A stretch of 64,000 nt of DNA from Reichenbachiella agarivorans (GCF_025502585.1 NZ_CP106679.1:2697501-2761500), one strand, 5' to 3'; positions 18,378 to 28,013 are shown, counted from the stretch's first letter. Numbers and translations are program-made. Notes: a model not told the origin generated them from the letters alone.

Positions 18378-19154
18378 TTAATCAATGACTAGTAATGGAA
18401 TTTTGCTGTGTAATGCTAAAACTTTGGTTAATTTCCCTTTAGAAGGAGGGTTGTGTACAGCATGTATTCTTGGAATGATCGCCAAGGTATCAATTTGATG
18501 AGCTAATACATAGGTGTTGATTCCGTCTTCAATGTCACTGTTTTTTGGAAAGGAATAGTGATAATCCAAATTATCTAAATAGTATTCCATCGTACTTTCC
18601 TTTTTGAGCGACGCAGGACCTTGAATTTGATTTTCAGTGTCAATTTTGAGTAAGTGTACTTTGGCATTGTACCATTTGGCTATGTCATGAAAAAATCGAA
18701 GTCCTGCAGGACTATCCCATTCATTTTCGTCTAATGCCATAGCTATGTTGCGTAATTGAAAACCATGAGTGTTTTCTGGGATGATCCAAACAGGACAATT
18801 TACTTTTTCCAAAATTTCTACTGTGTGAGTTTTATTGTTTGTGTTTTCACTGCCACCAGTACCCATGATGATTAAATCTACTTTCAATTTTTCTTTGAGT
18901 TGGATAATGTTATCTGCCAATAGACCTGTAGTGACAAGAACTTCGCATGGGATACCAAAGGGCTCAAATAGATCTGAAGCTATTTGATCAAGTTTATATT
19001 CCACTTCTGTCAATTGATTTTTGTCAGAAGACACATTGAGTAAAGTGTATTTTATCTTTCGATCTCCTTTGGACATACCGATGGCATATTGTATTGCAGA
19101 CATTGCACTATTTGAAAAATCAATTGGAATCAGAATGTGATTAATAATGTTCAT
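18378..19154 (-). CDS. Universal stress protein, two UspA domains
   Basis: 258 residues. The first domain (about 1-135) starts with ILIPIDFSNSAMSAIQYAI and has the ATP-binding loop signature IIMGTGGSENTNNKTHTVEI, close to the G-2x-G-9x-G-S/T form. The second (about 145-258) is degenerate, without a complete ATP loop (LAIIPRIHAVHNPPSKGK). Tandem Usp proteins are cytoplasmic stress factors. It is alone on this strand and upstream of the cold-shock gene, from which it is separated by 178 bases. Confidence 0.9.
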   Translation of the reverse strand: MNIINHILIPIDFSNSAMSAIQYAIGMSKGDRKIKYTLLNVSSDKNQLTEVEYKLDQIASDLFEPFGIPCEVLVTTGLLADNIIQLKEKLKVDLIIMGTGGSENTNNKTHTVEILEKVNCPVWIIPENTHGFQLRNIAMALDENEWDSPAGLRFFHDIAKWYNAKVHLLKIDTENQIQGPASLKKESTMEYYLDNLDYHYSFPKNSDIEDGINTYVLAHQIDTLAIIPRIHAVHNPPSKGKLTKVLALHSKIPLLVID

Positions 19155-19298
19155 GGCATTTAGGTTTTGTACAGCACAAATATCCGATCAAAAAGAAAGA
19201 TTGTTTGTGATCTAAATCATGAGACCATGTGATATATATTATTTGAGGTTTTTACAACAGAATATCGTGATTTATAGAAACCAATTTATATTGTGAGT

Positions 19299-19976
19299 AT
19301 GAAAAATGTTCTCTTTTTAGTACTACTGCTATTCAGTATGTCGGGCTGCATGGTGTCTCAAGACAATTGTTGCAAACTATTGATCGAAGCTGAGTCTCAG
19401 ACTTTTGATGTGATAGTGGTGCCAGGCATCCCGTACGAAAATGGAGATTGGGACATGGTTATGAGAGGCAGAGTGTACTGGAGCAAATATCTGTATGATC
19501 GAGGGATTGCCAAAAATATCATGTACTCGGGCAGTTCTGTGTATTCTCCCTATTATGAGGCAAAAATCATGGCATTGTATGCTCAGAAACTGGGTGTGCC
19601 TGATAGTGTGATTTATACTGAAATTCGAGCAGAGCACAGCACAGAGAATATTTATTATTCGTATAAAAAATCGAAGAACCTGGGATTTGATAAAATCGCA
19701 CTGGCAACAGATCCGTTTCAAACCAAAATGTTGAGGAGTTTTATCAAGAAAAAAGTAGACCCCTCGATCGCTTTGATTCCTTTTGTGATCGATACGTTGC
19801 GCAAACTCAATACAGACTCCTTGACCATAACCATCAATGATTCATCGGCATTCAATCCAAACTTTGTCTCCATCAAGGAGAGAGAGTCCTTTTGGAAGAG
19901 ACTGAGCGGAACTAGAGGACACAATCTCAATGAATCCTATTACAGCGATGGGAAGTTGGAGGATGAGGGAATCTAG
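19299..19976 (+). CDS. DUF218 (ElyC/SanA/YdcF-like) lipoprotein
   Basis: 225 residues from the ATG at 19299, which opens a lipoprotein signal peptide (MKNVLFLVLLLFSMSG, then CMVSQ). A GTG six bases earlier is also possible. The DUF218 core is clear: DVIVVPGIPYENGDWD, RGIAKNIMYSGS, an IYTEIRAEHSTENIYYSY segment and DKIALATDPFQTKMLRSF. DUF218 proteins are membrane-associated and linked to envelope and peptidoglycan homeostasis, but the reaction is not established. It converges on the TPR-CHAT gene with a 21-base gap. Confidence 0.85.
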   Translation: MKNVLFLVLLLFSMSGCMVSQDNCCKLLIEAESQTFDVIVVPGIPYENGDWDMVMRGRVYWSKYLYDRGIAKNIMYSGSSVYSPYYEAKIMALYAQKLGVPDSVIYTEIRAEHSTENIYYSYKKSKNLGFDKIALATDPFQTKMLRSFIKKKVDPSIALIPFVIDTLRKLNTDSLTITINDSSAFNPNFVSIKERESFWKRLSGTRGHNLNESYYSDGKLEDEGI

Positions 19977-19997
19977 TAGCGCATCACTGGTGTTTTG

Positions 19998-22900
19998 TTA
20001 CTTCCCTACAATATTGAATGCCCCCCAATATTTGGGACTAGGATGGAGTTCTTTGAGTGCCAGTTGCGCTTCTCGGAATGTTACATGCTTGTCTCTGGCG
20101 GTTTCGAGTCTTGCATAGAAGTCGCTCATCAACTCCATCGTGGTTTGATCATTGACTTTCCACATACTCATGATCACGGATTTGGATCCAGCGATGAGAA
20201 AGGCTCTTTGCAGACCATAAACGCCTTCTCCATTTTCGATTCTACCCATGCCTGTTTCACAGGCTGATAGCACGACCATTTGGGTCTGTGAGAGATTGAG
20301 ATGCATGGCTTCATAGGCAGTCAAGATTCCATCTTCACCTTCTTGTTTTTTCAATCGGTAGTTGCTCGTGGCACCTGATAGGAACAGTCCAGAGTAGAGC
20401 AATGGATTGTCTCTATCCGAAGATTCCTCGAAATAGCCATGCGTAGCTATGTGCAGGATCGTAGGGCTGGAGACTGCTTTGATGGTTCCTTCCAGTGCAG
20501 CGTTTCCTGTCAGTACCTTGGTTTTCCATTTCGAGCTTTTGAGCAAAGTGGCGATTTTGTTGACCTCTGAGTAGGTGCCAGGGAGTGGAGTCAGGTACTC
20601 CAAGCTAGTAAATGCCCTCGTACCCATCATGTCAATGTTTTCATCAACATCAATCTTAGAATTGGGTTCACTGTCCATCTCAAAACTTGGGAAACCTACC
20701 AAAAGCACGTCTCCTCTTTTGGGCAGTTCTGGAGTGGTTTTGAGGAGGTCTCTTGTACTGGTGATCAACCTGATATCCAGCTGATCGATCACGTATTGGT
20801 TAGATTGACTGTGGTAGAGGGTGTTGAGATTGATCTTGTGGTAGATGCCATCACCAGCGAAATACGCTTTTTGGATTTGGGCGAGTTTTTCTTTGATCGG
20901 AGACCAAAATAAGTCATGGGAGACGCGATCCTCTAGTTCATACTCGATGGCATTGACATAGGCCAAGTAGTGGCGGTTTTCAAGTTCGTTGCCTTGGTCG
21001 AGCATCACATAGTCGATCATGTCACGATCACCACGCAGGATCAGGGCGAGGTATTGAACCTGGTCGGTAAAGGAACCTCCCTTGGCAAAGTCATAATTTC
21101 TGAATCTCACAATTTCGATGGCTGCTTCATTGGGTTTGAGTTGACCTTTGACCTTCTTCACTAGGTTTTCTTCGTATACCTGATTGGTAGATAGGTTTAT
21201 ATCTGAGCGCAGGAGTTGGGTTTCCAAGCTGTCTATTTGCAGCTGTATTTTATCGACGTTGATGTTTCGAGAGCTTCTTTCTTCTTCGTCAAATGTGATG
21301 GATCTGGCCAATAGGTTCTTTTTGGTAATGAGCTGTGTGTATAGCTTTTTTAGGTTTTGATCATCCGAATTCAGAACACTCCTTTGGATTTTGATTGCGT
21401 TGTTGAAGAGCAGACCCTTGATCATGAGTTGGTTTTCATACATCTGAGTCAATACTTCTTGATTCATGTTGGTATGATTCACAGCAAAGGAGTTGAAGGA
21501 TTCGAAATACTGTTTTACCTCCCTGTAGAACAGCAGTTTTCCGTTTTCGTTCATCGCCGGGAAAAAATCCTTGATCTGACCAATGAGGTTGAAATTCAGG
21601 GCGACATAGTTGTGATAAGCCAGGTCAATTTGATCGAGATTGACGGTGATGCCTATGTAGTTTTGGATGAAGGGTGTGAGACTCAAATGAATAGGGTTGG
21701 ACTCTTGTAAACTCTGGAAATAAGGGAAGGACTTTTCTATATATTCATTTGCTTCGTTGTACATCCCCGCCTGATAGTACACTTGTGCGGATCCAAAATC
21801 TAGTGCGGATTCCTGGCCCTTCATGTCATGATTTTTTTGTAGGTCAAGCATTTCTTCAAGTGCTTTTTGTGCCTTGTCATATTGGAGGTCTGCAGAGTAA
21901 GACAGTGCCAATTCTTTTTTGGCCAATGCCAAAAGATCATTTTGTGCTTTGTCAACATGAGTCAGCGCCTTTTGGTGATAATAGACAGCACTGTCAGACA
22001 GTCCCCACTTGCGATAGTAAACACCGAGGTTGGTATAGGCATCGTACAACTTGTCCTCTTGGTGATATGCCAATAGGTATTGGATAGACAATCGACCGGT
22101 TTTTAGTGCGTTGGGGTAATCTCCCCATGCATAGTAGATCATGGATAAATTGGCTGCTAAACTGGCTTGATCTGTTGTCAGGTTGTGTTGTACAGCGAGA
22201 TTGAGCGCCTGCTGTGAAGTATGGACAGCATCGGCATATGCGCCAGTCTCACGATAACAGTGAGTCAACCAAGCAAGGATAGAAACTGTCCATGCGGGCT
22301 CGTTGTATTCCAATCTGCTATAGACATCGTGACACTGATGAAATTTTTCTATGGCTGCATAAAAGTCAAATGATTGTGCCAAAGTAACCGCCTCTTGGTA
22401 ATATTTGGGGTAGCCTTTGTTGTCGTAAGGTGAGTCTGAGACGACCGTTTCTCGGAAGTTGTAGCTGGCCAGATCAGGAAAATTCTCAATGTACATGTCG
22501 AGGTAAGCATCCGTTGCGGGGTTGATTTTGAGGGCTGATCGGATCAGAGGTACCGAGGCAGTGAGGTTGCCACTCATCAGCTCTACACCTGCCAAGGCCA
22601 TCTGTGCATAGGCAAAATCAGGGAAGTAACGAAGACTATTTTCGAAATGAATGCGCATCTGATCTAAGTCACCGAGTGCCCAATAAATCTGTCCCAGGGC
22701 AAAGTTGGCCTTGTAGTTTTTGGGAGAAATCTCCAAGGCATGGTTGTAGTGCTCAATGGCTTCATCTGCCATGTCCATGGCAGCATAGTATGAACCCAGC
22801 TCCTGATGCAGTTCGAAAAGCTTGGGGTCTATTTCAAGTGCTTTTTGGACGTAAAAGTGTTCTGTTTTAGCCAGTCCTTCGACGGGTTCTTGTGTCCAGA

Positions 22901-23342
22901 GGTAGTAGTATGCACGGCCATTGTCAGGAAAACGAAGGTTGACATATTGAAAGTCTGTCTTGGCATTTTCTCGTTGCTCGTTGTAGAGGTACATCAGACC
23001 ACGGAGCAGAAGATTGTCTGCTCGGTCAGGGTATTGTTTGTCCAGTGTTTTGGCTAGGCCAAGCGCCTGATTGTAATTAGTCTTGGCAGCTCCTGTATTG
23101 CCGTTGAATTGTAACTGATTGCCTAACTCGAATAACGAACGAACCATTCCTTGCAGTGCTGTTTCACTGTTGGCCTTTTCATTGGATTTTTGGAATGCTT
23201 TGAACGCCTCCTCATAAACCAAGTCTTCGTACAAAGCTTGGGCTTGGGATAGCATGCTTTGTGCATCGTTTTTTTGTGCCCAAAGGGAAGTGTTAGCAGA
23301 TAGAATGAATAGGATGAGGAGATAAGGCCGTAGGTTTTTCAC
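19998..23342 (-). CDS. Giant exported TPR-CHAT protein (caspase-like peptidase)
   Basis: 1114 residues with a signal peptide (LLILFILSANTSLWAQ). Residues about 30-600 are TPR units (AIEHYNHALEISPKNYKANF, SDSAVYYHQKALTHVDKAQN). The C-terminal 300 residues are a CHAT domain of the caspase clan: the His of ILHIATHGYF (about residue 968) and the Cys of VVLSACETGMG (about 1028) form the dyad, followed by GVYGLQRAFLIAGSKSVIMS. Both catalytic residues are intact. CHAT proteins cleave protein targets after a trigger, often with partner genes alongside; here the flanking genes are a DUF218 lipoprotein and a small membrane protein, and neither is an obvious substrate. Confidence 0.9.
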   Translation of the reverse strand: MKNLRPYLLILFILSANTSLWAQKNDAQSMLSQAQALYEDLVYEEAFKAFQKSNEKANSETALQGMVRSLFELGNQLQFNGNTGAAKTNYNQALGLAKTLDKQYPDRADNLLLRGLMYLYNEQRENAKTDFQYVNLRFPDNGRAYYYLWTQEPVEGLAKTEHFYVQKALEIDPKLFELHQELGSYYAAMDMADEAIEHYNHALEISPKNYKANFALGQIYWALGDLDQMRIHFENSLRYFPDFAYAQMALAGVELMSGNLTASVPLIRSALKINPATDAYLDMYIENFPDLASYNFRETVVSDSPYDNKGYPKYYQEAVTLAQSFDFYAAIEKFHQCHDVYSRLEYNEPAWTVSILAWLTHCYRETGAYADAVHTSQQALNLAVQHNLTTDQASLAANLSMIYYAWGDYPNALKTGRLSIQYLLAYHQEDKLYDAYTNLGVYYRKWGLSDSAVYYHQKALTHVDKAQNDLLALAKKELALSYSADLQYDKAQKALEEMLDLQKNHDMKGQESALDFGSAQVYYQAGMYNEANEYIEKSFPYFQSLQESNPIHLSLTPFIQNYIGITVNLDQIDLAYHNYVALNFNLIGQIKDFFPAMNENGKLLFYREVKQYFESFNSFAVNHTNMNQEVLTQMYENQLMIKGLLFNNAIKIQRSVLNSDDQNLKKLYTQLITKKNLLARSITFDEEERSSRNINVDKIQLQIDSLETQLLRSDINLSTNQVYEENLVKKVKGQLKPNEAAIEIVRFRNYDFAKGGSFTDQVQYLALILRGDRDMIDYVMLDQGNELENRHYLAYVNAIEYELEDRVSHDLFWSPIKEKLAQIQKAYFAGDGIYHKINLNTLYHSQSNQYVIDQLDIRLITSTRDLLKTTPELPKRGDVLLVGFPSFEMDSEPNSKIDVDENIDMMGTRAFTSLEYLTPLPGTYSEVNKIATLLKSSKWKTKVLTGNAALEGTIKAVSSPTILHIATHGYFEESSDRDNPLLYSGLFLSGATSNYRLKKQEGEDGILTAYEAMHLNLSQTQMVVLSACETGMGRIENGEGVYGLQRAFLIAGSKSVIMSMWKVNDQTTMELMSDFYARLETARDKHVTFREAQLALKELHPSPKYWGAFNIVGK

Positions 23343-23390
23343 AGGTGTCTGGTTTTGCTTGCAAGATTACTTCAAATTCAATTGTTTAAA

Positions 23391-23430
23391 AAAAGTTATA
23401 AAGTTCAAAAGTTGAAAGTGGGAAAGTTTG
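23391..23430. repeat. Iterated AAAGTT word in spacer
   Basis: Between the TPR-CHAT start and the next stop the sequence repeats AAAGTT/GAAAGTT words several times in about 40 bases. The same word family occurs again at 23757-23790. Confidence 0.55.
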
Positions 23431-23452
23431 CTTGCAAATAAGCCCCTTAGGG

Positions 23453-23752
23453 TCACGAGTCCCCCATCTTGTCCTTTAGTAGTTTCAAGACCAATGCGCC
23501 AAGCACGCCACCTAGGATTGATACCAAGAGATTGATCACAAGTAGGAGAAGATTGAGTTCACCGCCATCGACTATGCTAGTAGGATCAAAGCCCATTCGT
23601 CCCAAGGACTTGATCAAGAAGATGCTCCCAAATACACCTGCGATGCTGTTGCTCGTCATTCCGAATTGGAAGCGAGGCATCAGCCAGCCCAAGCCATTCG
23701 CTCCCGCAATGCCACAGATGATGCTCAGTAAGGAAATGGAGGTTTCGGTCAC
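23453..23752 (-). CDS. Small hydrophobic membrane protein, unknown
   Basis: 99 residues with about three membrane segments: ISLLSIICGIAGANGLGWLM at the N-terminus, SIAGVFGSIFLIKSLG in the middle and LLLLVINLLVSILGGVLGAL near the C-terminus, then a short charged tail KLLKDKMGDS. The Gly-rich helices resemble small YeaQ/GlsB-like membrane proteins in texture, but I cannot assign a family. It ends 110 bases before the TPR-CHAT start on the same strand, so co-transcription is possible. The spacers on both sides consist of iterated short words. Confidence 0.65.
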   Translation of the reverse strand: MTETSISLLSIICGIAGANGLGWLMPRFQFGMTSNSIAGVFGSIFLIKSLGRMGFDPTSIVDGGELNLLLLVINLLVSILGGVLGALVLKLLKDKMGDS

Positions 23753-23756
23753 AATG

Positions 23757-23850
23757 GGTTGAAAGTTTGAAAGTTAAAAGTTTGAAAGTCGTCGATGGTC
23801 AATAGTCCATGGTTGTCTTGATTCTTAATTCTTGTTTTCTTGATTCAAGT
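23757..23850. repeat. Two iterated-word tracts in the spacer before the membrane protein
   Basis: 23757-23790 repeats GAAAGTTT/AAAGTTAA words; 23815-23850 repeats TCTTGATTC/TTCTTAATTC words. Together they fill most of the gap between the cydB stop and the small membrane protein. Confidence 0.6.
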
Positions 23851-23876
23851 CAGTCGACTGTAGCGCCAAGCGACAA

Positions 23877-24941
23877 TCAATGTCCATAATCCATGTCGTC
23901 AATCTTACCTGCTGTGAGTCTCTTTTGGATGAACATATAGACAGCTCCTAGTAGTACACCTACGATGATCCAATTCACTGCTACTGACATGCCGTATTCG
24001 GTTGTGCTGGTATTGTAGATGGTGAGAGATTCGTTCACATCATTGGTGGAGGGCAGGATCATAGGGAAAATAGAGGCCAAGGAAGAGGTGATTCCTCCTA
24101 CGATGACCAAAGACGAACTCCCAAACTTCATGCGGTCGCTTTTAGTGAAGAACAAGCCTGCTATCCCTGCAAGGTAAATGAGCGGAAATACGATCAACAG
24201 GGGCTTATCTGCAAAGTTCCCGAAAGGTTGGGGATGAATGACATGCCATACGATCAGAGAGAAGATCGTCAGTGCTACCAGTACCAAGCTCAATCGGAAG
24301 ATGACTGTTTTGAGTTTTTCGTTGATGGAGGAGTTGGTTTTGAGGCGAATCCAGTTGGCGCCATGGATGGCTAGGGTCACCACGGCGATCACTCCGATGA
24401 TGACGGTGAACCAGTCGATCACTCCGGGGTGCGTCCGCTCGGGACTAAAGTGCGCATTCCATAGTGGGAGGAAAAAATAATGAGCCTCATAGGCAGATAT
24501 GTCGTTTTCGACTCCACCGAGATTGACACCACGCACGACATTGCCCAATGCTATGCCAAAAAATAGTGCCAAGAGCAAACTCGATACGCCGAATGATTTG
24601 TCCCAGATACTTTTCCACATCGGATAGTCAAATTGACCTCTCAGTTCCAGTCCAATGGCTCTGAATATCATCAGCCACAGCACCAGAATCAGCGGCAAGT
24701 AAAAACCACTGAACACCGAGGCATAAAAGGTAGGGAACGCCATGAACAACAAGCCTCCCCCTGCAACGAGCCAGACCTCGTTGGAGTCCCAAAACAAACC
24801 TGCCGCTTTCGCGATGACTGCTTTGTCTTTTTCTTCCTTGGCCATGAACAAATGAATGATACCTGTGCCAAAATCATAGCCATCCAGTATGAAAAATACA
24901 GTCAGTACGATAGCGATAATGATATACCAAAAGATCTCCAT
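23877..24941 (-). CDS. cydB: Cytochrome bd ubiquinol oxidase subunit II
   Basis: 354 residues with eight or more membrane segments. The N-terminus WYIIIAIVLTVFFILDGYDF followed by GTGIIHLF is diagnostic for CydB. With CydA it forms the quinol oxidase that reduces oxygen to water at high affinity and is not a proton pump. It starts 3 bases after the cydA stop, so the two are co-translated. No CydX-like small subunit or CydCD transporter is adjacent. Confidence 0.95.
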   Translation of the reverse strand: MEIFWYIIIAIVLTVFFILDGYDFGTGIIHLFMAKEEKDKAVIAKAAGLFWDSNEVWLVAGGGLLFMAFPTFYASVFSGFYLPLILVLWLMIFRAIGLELRGQFDYPMWKSIWDKSFGVSSLLLALFFGIALGNVVRGVNLGGVENDISAYEAHYFFLPLWNAHFSPERTHPGVIDWFTVIIGVIAVVTLAIHGANWIRLKTNSSINEKLKTVIFRLSLVLVALTIFSLIVWHVIHPQPFGNFADKPLLIVFPLIYLAGIAGLFFTKSDRMKFGSSSLVIVGGITSSLASIFPMILPSTNDVNESLTIYNTSTTEYGMSVAVNWIIVGVLLGAVYMFIQKRLTAGKIDDMDYGH

Positions 24942-24944
24942 GAT

Positions 24945-26276
24945 TTAGTGTGTTTGAGGTTTAGGGCCAGCGTAGATCGCTTTTCCGACTAGGAGTAAAA
25001 ACAACAGACCGAGTAAGAGGTACAAGCCCACAAAGCCTAGTAGCGTGAACAGTGTATTGCCTGATGATACGGTAGGAGAGATGCCGTCAATTGTACGGAG
25101 CAATCCATAGACTAAATAAGGTTGACGACCCAGCTCTGCGACATACCATCCCGTGATGTTGGCGATGTAGGGGAAGGGAAACAGGAACATAATCACCCAC
25201 AGCAGCGGGGCAAAGCTGTACAGTTTTTTCCTCCAAAGCAGGAAGGCTGCCAAGGCCATCACGCCGATGAAGATCGTGCCCAGCCCCACCATCATGTGGT
25301 AGGAATAGTAGAGTGCGGGGATGTTTTGTGGGAGTTCTGATTTGTCAAACTCCTCCATGCCCTTGACCTGCTTGTCCCATTCTTGGTAGGTGAGGAAGCT
25401 AAGGATGTTGGGTACGGCGATTTTGTTGTCGAGCTTCTTCTCGACCATGTTGGGCTGGCCGATCAGGACGATCTCTGCGCCTCCGTCTTCGGTATGGAAG
25501 ATGCCCTCCATCGCGGCAAAGGCTGCGGGCTGATACTTGACGACATTCTTGGCATTCCAGTCACCAGTCGGGAAGGCCACCAATAGACTGGACACCAAAC
25601 CGAAGAGGATGCCTGTCTTGAGGAAGAGTTTGCCATACTCCTCGTTCTTTTGACTCAAGAGGTAGAAAGCGCCGATGCTCGCCACGACAAAGGAAGAGGT
25701 CACCACAGAGGCCATCTGGTTGTGCAAGAAGGCAGGAAGCAACCAAGGGTTGCTAAATAATGCCGTGAAGTGCGTCAGCACGAATTGGCCATTGGCGAGG
25801 ATCTCGTAACCTACGGGGTGCTGCATCCAAGCGTTGGTGGCGAGGATGAAGTAGCCACTCGCCCATGAACCCAGAAAGACCAGAAAGCCCGTCAGTAGGT
25901 GCAGCTTTTGCCCCATCAGCTTCTCTCCAAAAATGAAGAGTGCTAGAAATGAGGACTCCAGAAAAAAAGAAAATGTACCCTCCATCGCCAAGGTCTGTCC
26001 GATGATGTTGCCTGTGAGTTCGGAGAACTTGGCCCAGTTGGTACCGAACTGAAACTCCATGGGGATGCCTGTGATGACACCCATTGTGAAGTTGATGGCA
26101 AAGATCTTCATGAAGAACTTGGCGGCATCATTGTAGGTCTCGGTTTTAGTCCTCAGGTACTGCCATTTGAAGTAGACGATGATCAGCGACAGTCCCATGG
26201 TCAGCTGAGGAAATAGGTAGTGAAAGGTGATAGTGAATGCAAACTGCAGCCTATCATAGAATATCATATCTTCCAT
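24945..26276 (-). CDS. cydA: Cytochrome bd ubiquinol oxidase subunit I
   Basis: 443 residues. The N-terminus carries RLQFAFTITFHYLFPQLTMG, whose His binds heme b595. Later conserved parts include TNAWMQHPVGYEI, the Q-loop side PALYYSYHMMVGLG (Met and neighbouring His as heme b558 ligands) and GWYVAELGRQPYLVYGLLRT. The length suggests the short Q-loop form rather than the long E. coli form. It is the first gene of the cydAB pair, with a 252-base upstream spacer holding no gene. Confidence 0.95.
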   Translation of the reverse strand: MEDMIFYDRLQFAFTITFHYLFPQLTMGLSLIIVYFKWQYLRTKTETYNDAAKFFMKIFAINFTMGVITGIPMEFQFGTNWAKFSELTGNIIGQTLAMEGTFSFFLESSFLALFIFGEKLMGQKLHLLTGFLVFLGSWASGYFILATNAWMQHPVGYEILANGQFVLTHFTALFSNPWLLPAFLHNQMASVVTSSFVVASIGAFYLLSQKNEEYGKLFLKTGILFGLVSSLLVAFPTGDWNAKNVVKYQPAAFAAMEGIFHTEDGGAEIVLIGQPNMVEKKLDNKIAVPNILSFLTYQEWDKQVKGMEEFDKSELPQNIPALYYSYHMMVGLGTIFIGVMALAAFLLWRKKLYSFAPLLWVIMFLFPFPYIANITGWYVAELGRQPYLVYGLLRTIDGISPTVSSGNTLFTLLGFVGLYLLLGLLFLLLVGKAIYAGPKPQTH

Positions 26277-26528
26277 GGTAGTGGGTTAGAATCTGAGGTC
26301 AAAGCTAGCATCAAAGTCCAGATTAGAGAAGCATCACCGCTGGAAGTTTTCATGTTCTTTGTCATGGCCAAAACAACCTGGGCTTTTACTCTTCTGTCTG
26401 GAGATAGTTCGGGATGGAAGTGTTTAGTTTTTTAGGTGAATCCCACATCTTCATTTCCGAACCAATAGGAGTTTGCTATTGTACAATTTGGGATTCAAAA
26501 TGAATAAGATATTAGCTAGAGCTGTGAA

Positions 26529-27107
26529 TTAGTTTTTCTTCACAAACTTGGTAAGGATGACGATGTGCTGACCATTGACTTTGCCTTCAATGTGTTCTGC
26601 ATTGTCGTAGGTCAAGGTGATGTTTCGGACAGCAGTACCACGCTTGGCAGTGAAGTTGGCTCCCTTTACATTGAGATCCTTGATCAGCGTCACAGTGTCT
26701 CCAGCTGACAGCAGAGCGCCGTTGCTATCTACATGCTTGAGAGCGGTTGATTCCCCGTTTTCTGTCAAGCCATCTTTGGCCCATGTCAGGGTTTCCTCAT
26801 CAAGGTAGAGCATTTCTAGTAGGTTTTGAGCCCAGCCCTCGTTGATCAGTTGCGTGAGAGTCCTCCATGCCAATACCTGTACGGCGGGTACTTCGCTCCA
26901 CATGCTTTCGTTGAGGCAGTGCCAATGTTGTGTTTGTAATTTTTCAGGATTTAATACCTGATCCAGACAAGTGTCGCATAGTAGTGCGTTTTCAGAGATG
27001 TCCTGCCCTGTTTTGGGTGTGACAATGTGTACCGACAGATCGCCAGTTGCATTACATAGTTCACATTTGGATCCACTTCTGTTATGCAATTTTTGTTCAA
27101 TATTCAT
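26529..27107 (-). CDS. PhnA/YjdM-like zinc-ribbon protein
   Basis: 192 residues. The N-terminal part has paired Cys typical of a zinc ribbon (SGSKCELCNATGD and LLCDTCLDQVL). The C-terminal part is the PhnA domain, an SH3-like beta module (GDTVTLIKDLNVKGANFTAK, RGTAVRNITLT, GKVNGQHIVILTKFVKK). The name PhnA comes from the E. coli phosphonate region, but the protein is not required for phosphonate use and its role is unknown. No phosphonate genes are nearby. It is a soluble cytoplasmic protein. Confidence 0.88.
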   Translation of the reverse strand: MNIEQKLHNRSGSKCELCNATGDLSVHIVTPKTGQDISENALLCDTCLDQVLNPEKLQTQHWHCLNESMWSEVPAVQVLAWRTLTQLINEGWAQNLLEMLYLDEETLTWAKDGLTENGESTALKHVDSNGALLSAGDTVTLIKDLNVKGANFTAKRGTAVRNITLTYDNAEHIEGKVNGQHIVILTKFVKKN

Positions 27108-27207
27108 GTTTTGTCCTGGACTGATGTTCGATTTTGACAGGCTGGCAAATATAGTCAGACTCTGTAGAAGAAGCTTTCAATCCCCAGAAGTCAAAACATG
27201 ATCTGCG

Positions 27208-27576
27208 TCACTTTTTGAACATGAAGTAAACGGCCAACACGAGTAGAACAAAGGCTATGATGTGATTGAAGCGAAAAGTTTCTGTTTTGAAAACTACCAA
27301 GGTAAAAATGGCAAAGACGATCAAAGTGATTACCTCTTGTATGACTTTGAGTTGGATGAGAGAAAAAGGTCCGCCATTGTTTTGAAACCCGATCTTGTTG
27401 GCAGGGACTTGAAATAGGTACTCAAATAGTGCAATGCCCCAGCTGATCAGGATGATAGAAAGCAACCCCAGTTTGCTAAACCATTTCCATTCAGCAAATT
27501 TTAGATGACCGTACCATGCAAAAGTCATAAAACTGTTGGATAGGATCAAAAGGACAATGGTGTAAAAGCCTTTCAT
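27208..27576 (-). CDS. DUF486 / DMT-family small membrane protein
   Basis: 122 residues with four membrane helices. The conserved DUF486 features are visible: LLILSNSFMTFAWYGHLKF, ISWGIALFEYLFQVPANKIG, and FSLIQLKVIQEVITLIVF. This family is related to small drug/metabolite transporters but no substrate is known. It starts 11 bases after the stop of another small membrane protein gene on the same strand, which implies one transcript. Confidence 0.88.
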   Translation of the reverse strand: MKGFYTIVLLILSNSFMTFAWYGHLKFAEWKWFSKLGLLSIILISWGIALFEYLFQVPANKIGFQNNGGPFSLIQLKVIQEVITLIVFAIFTLVVFKTETFRFNHIIAFVLLVLAVYFMFKK

Positions 27577-27587
27577 CGTTTACTCAT

Positions 27588-27917
27588 TTATTGAGCCGTG
27601 CCACTGCCAAAAAGTTCGAGATACAAAATCCATAACCCCAGAAGTGTGAATAGGATACCCCAGTATTGCATAGGAATCCAGAATATGCTGTGGTTGGTTT
27701 TAAGATTAATCTTCTCACCAGTGTTTTTGTCAATAATGATTCTGCCGGGGTGGTTGTTCCACCTTTTACCCAAAAACCAACTGAATATACCTGTAATCAA
27801 CAGCGCATAAGAAACTGCGTGAAGCTCGTATCCTTTGGGCAATACGATGATAAAACCAACAAATGAAAGCAATAAAACCAATACTGAGAGGATACCTCTA
27901 CCTGACCAAACGACCAT
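27588..27917 (-). CDS. Small membrane protein, unknown
   Basis: 109 residues with about three membrane segments (GILSVLVLLLSFVGFIIVLP, VSYALLITGIFSWFLG, IFWIPMQYWGILFTLLGLWI). Between the second and third lies a polar loop NHPGRIIIDKNTGEKINLKT with the NPGR-type motif often seen near Bacteroidota membrane proteins of unknown role. It precedes the DUF486 gene by 11 bases, so the two are probably one operon. Confidence 0.7.
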   Translation of the reverse strand: MVVWSGRGILSVLVLLLSFVGFIIVLPKGYELHAVSYALLITGIFSWFLGKRWNNHPGRIIIDKNTGEKINLKTNHSIFWIPMQYWGILFTLLGLWILYLELFGSGTAQ

Positions 27918-28013
27918 TTTCTAAATTTTAAAGTTGTACTTTCTTCTTTTGCGAAGACCTATGCGCCAATGAGGGTAGAAAGTTAGAGCATAGATCGGAT
28001 GAACAAAAGCAGC

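Noticed and set aside
26529-27107. Phosphonate metabolism from the PhnA name
   Set aside because: PhnA-domain proteins are not phosphonate enzymes, and no other phn genes are present.
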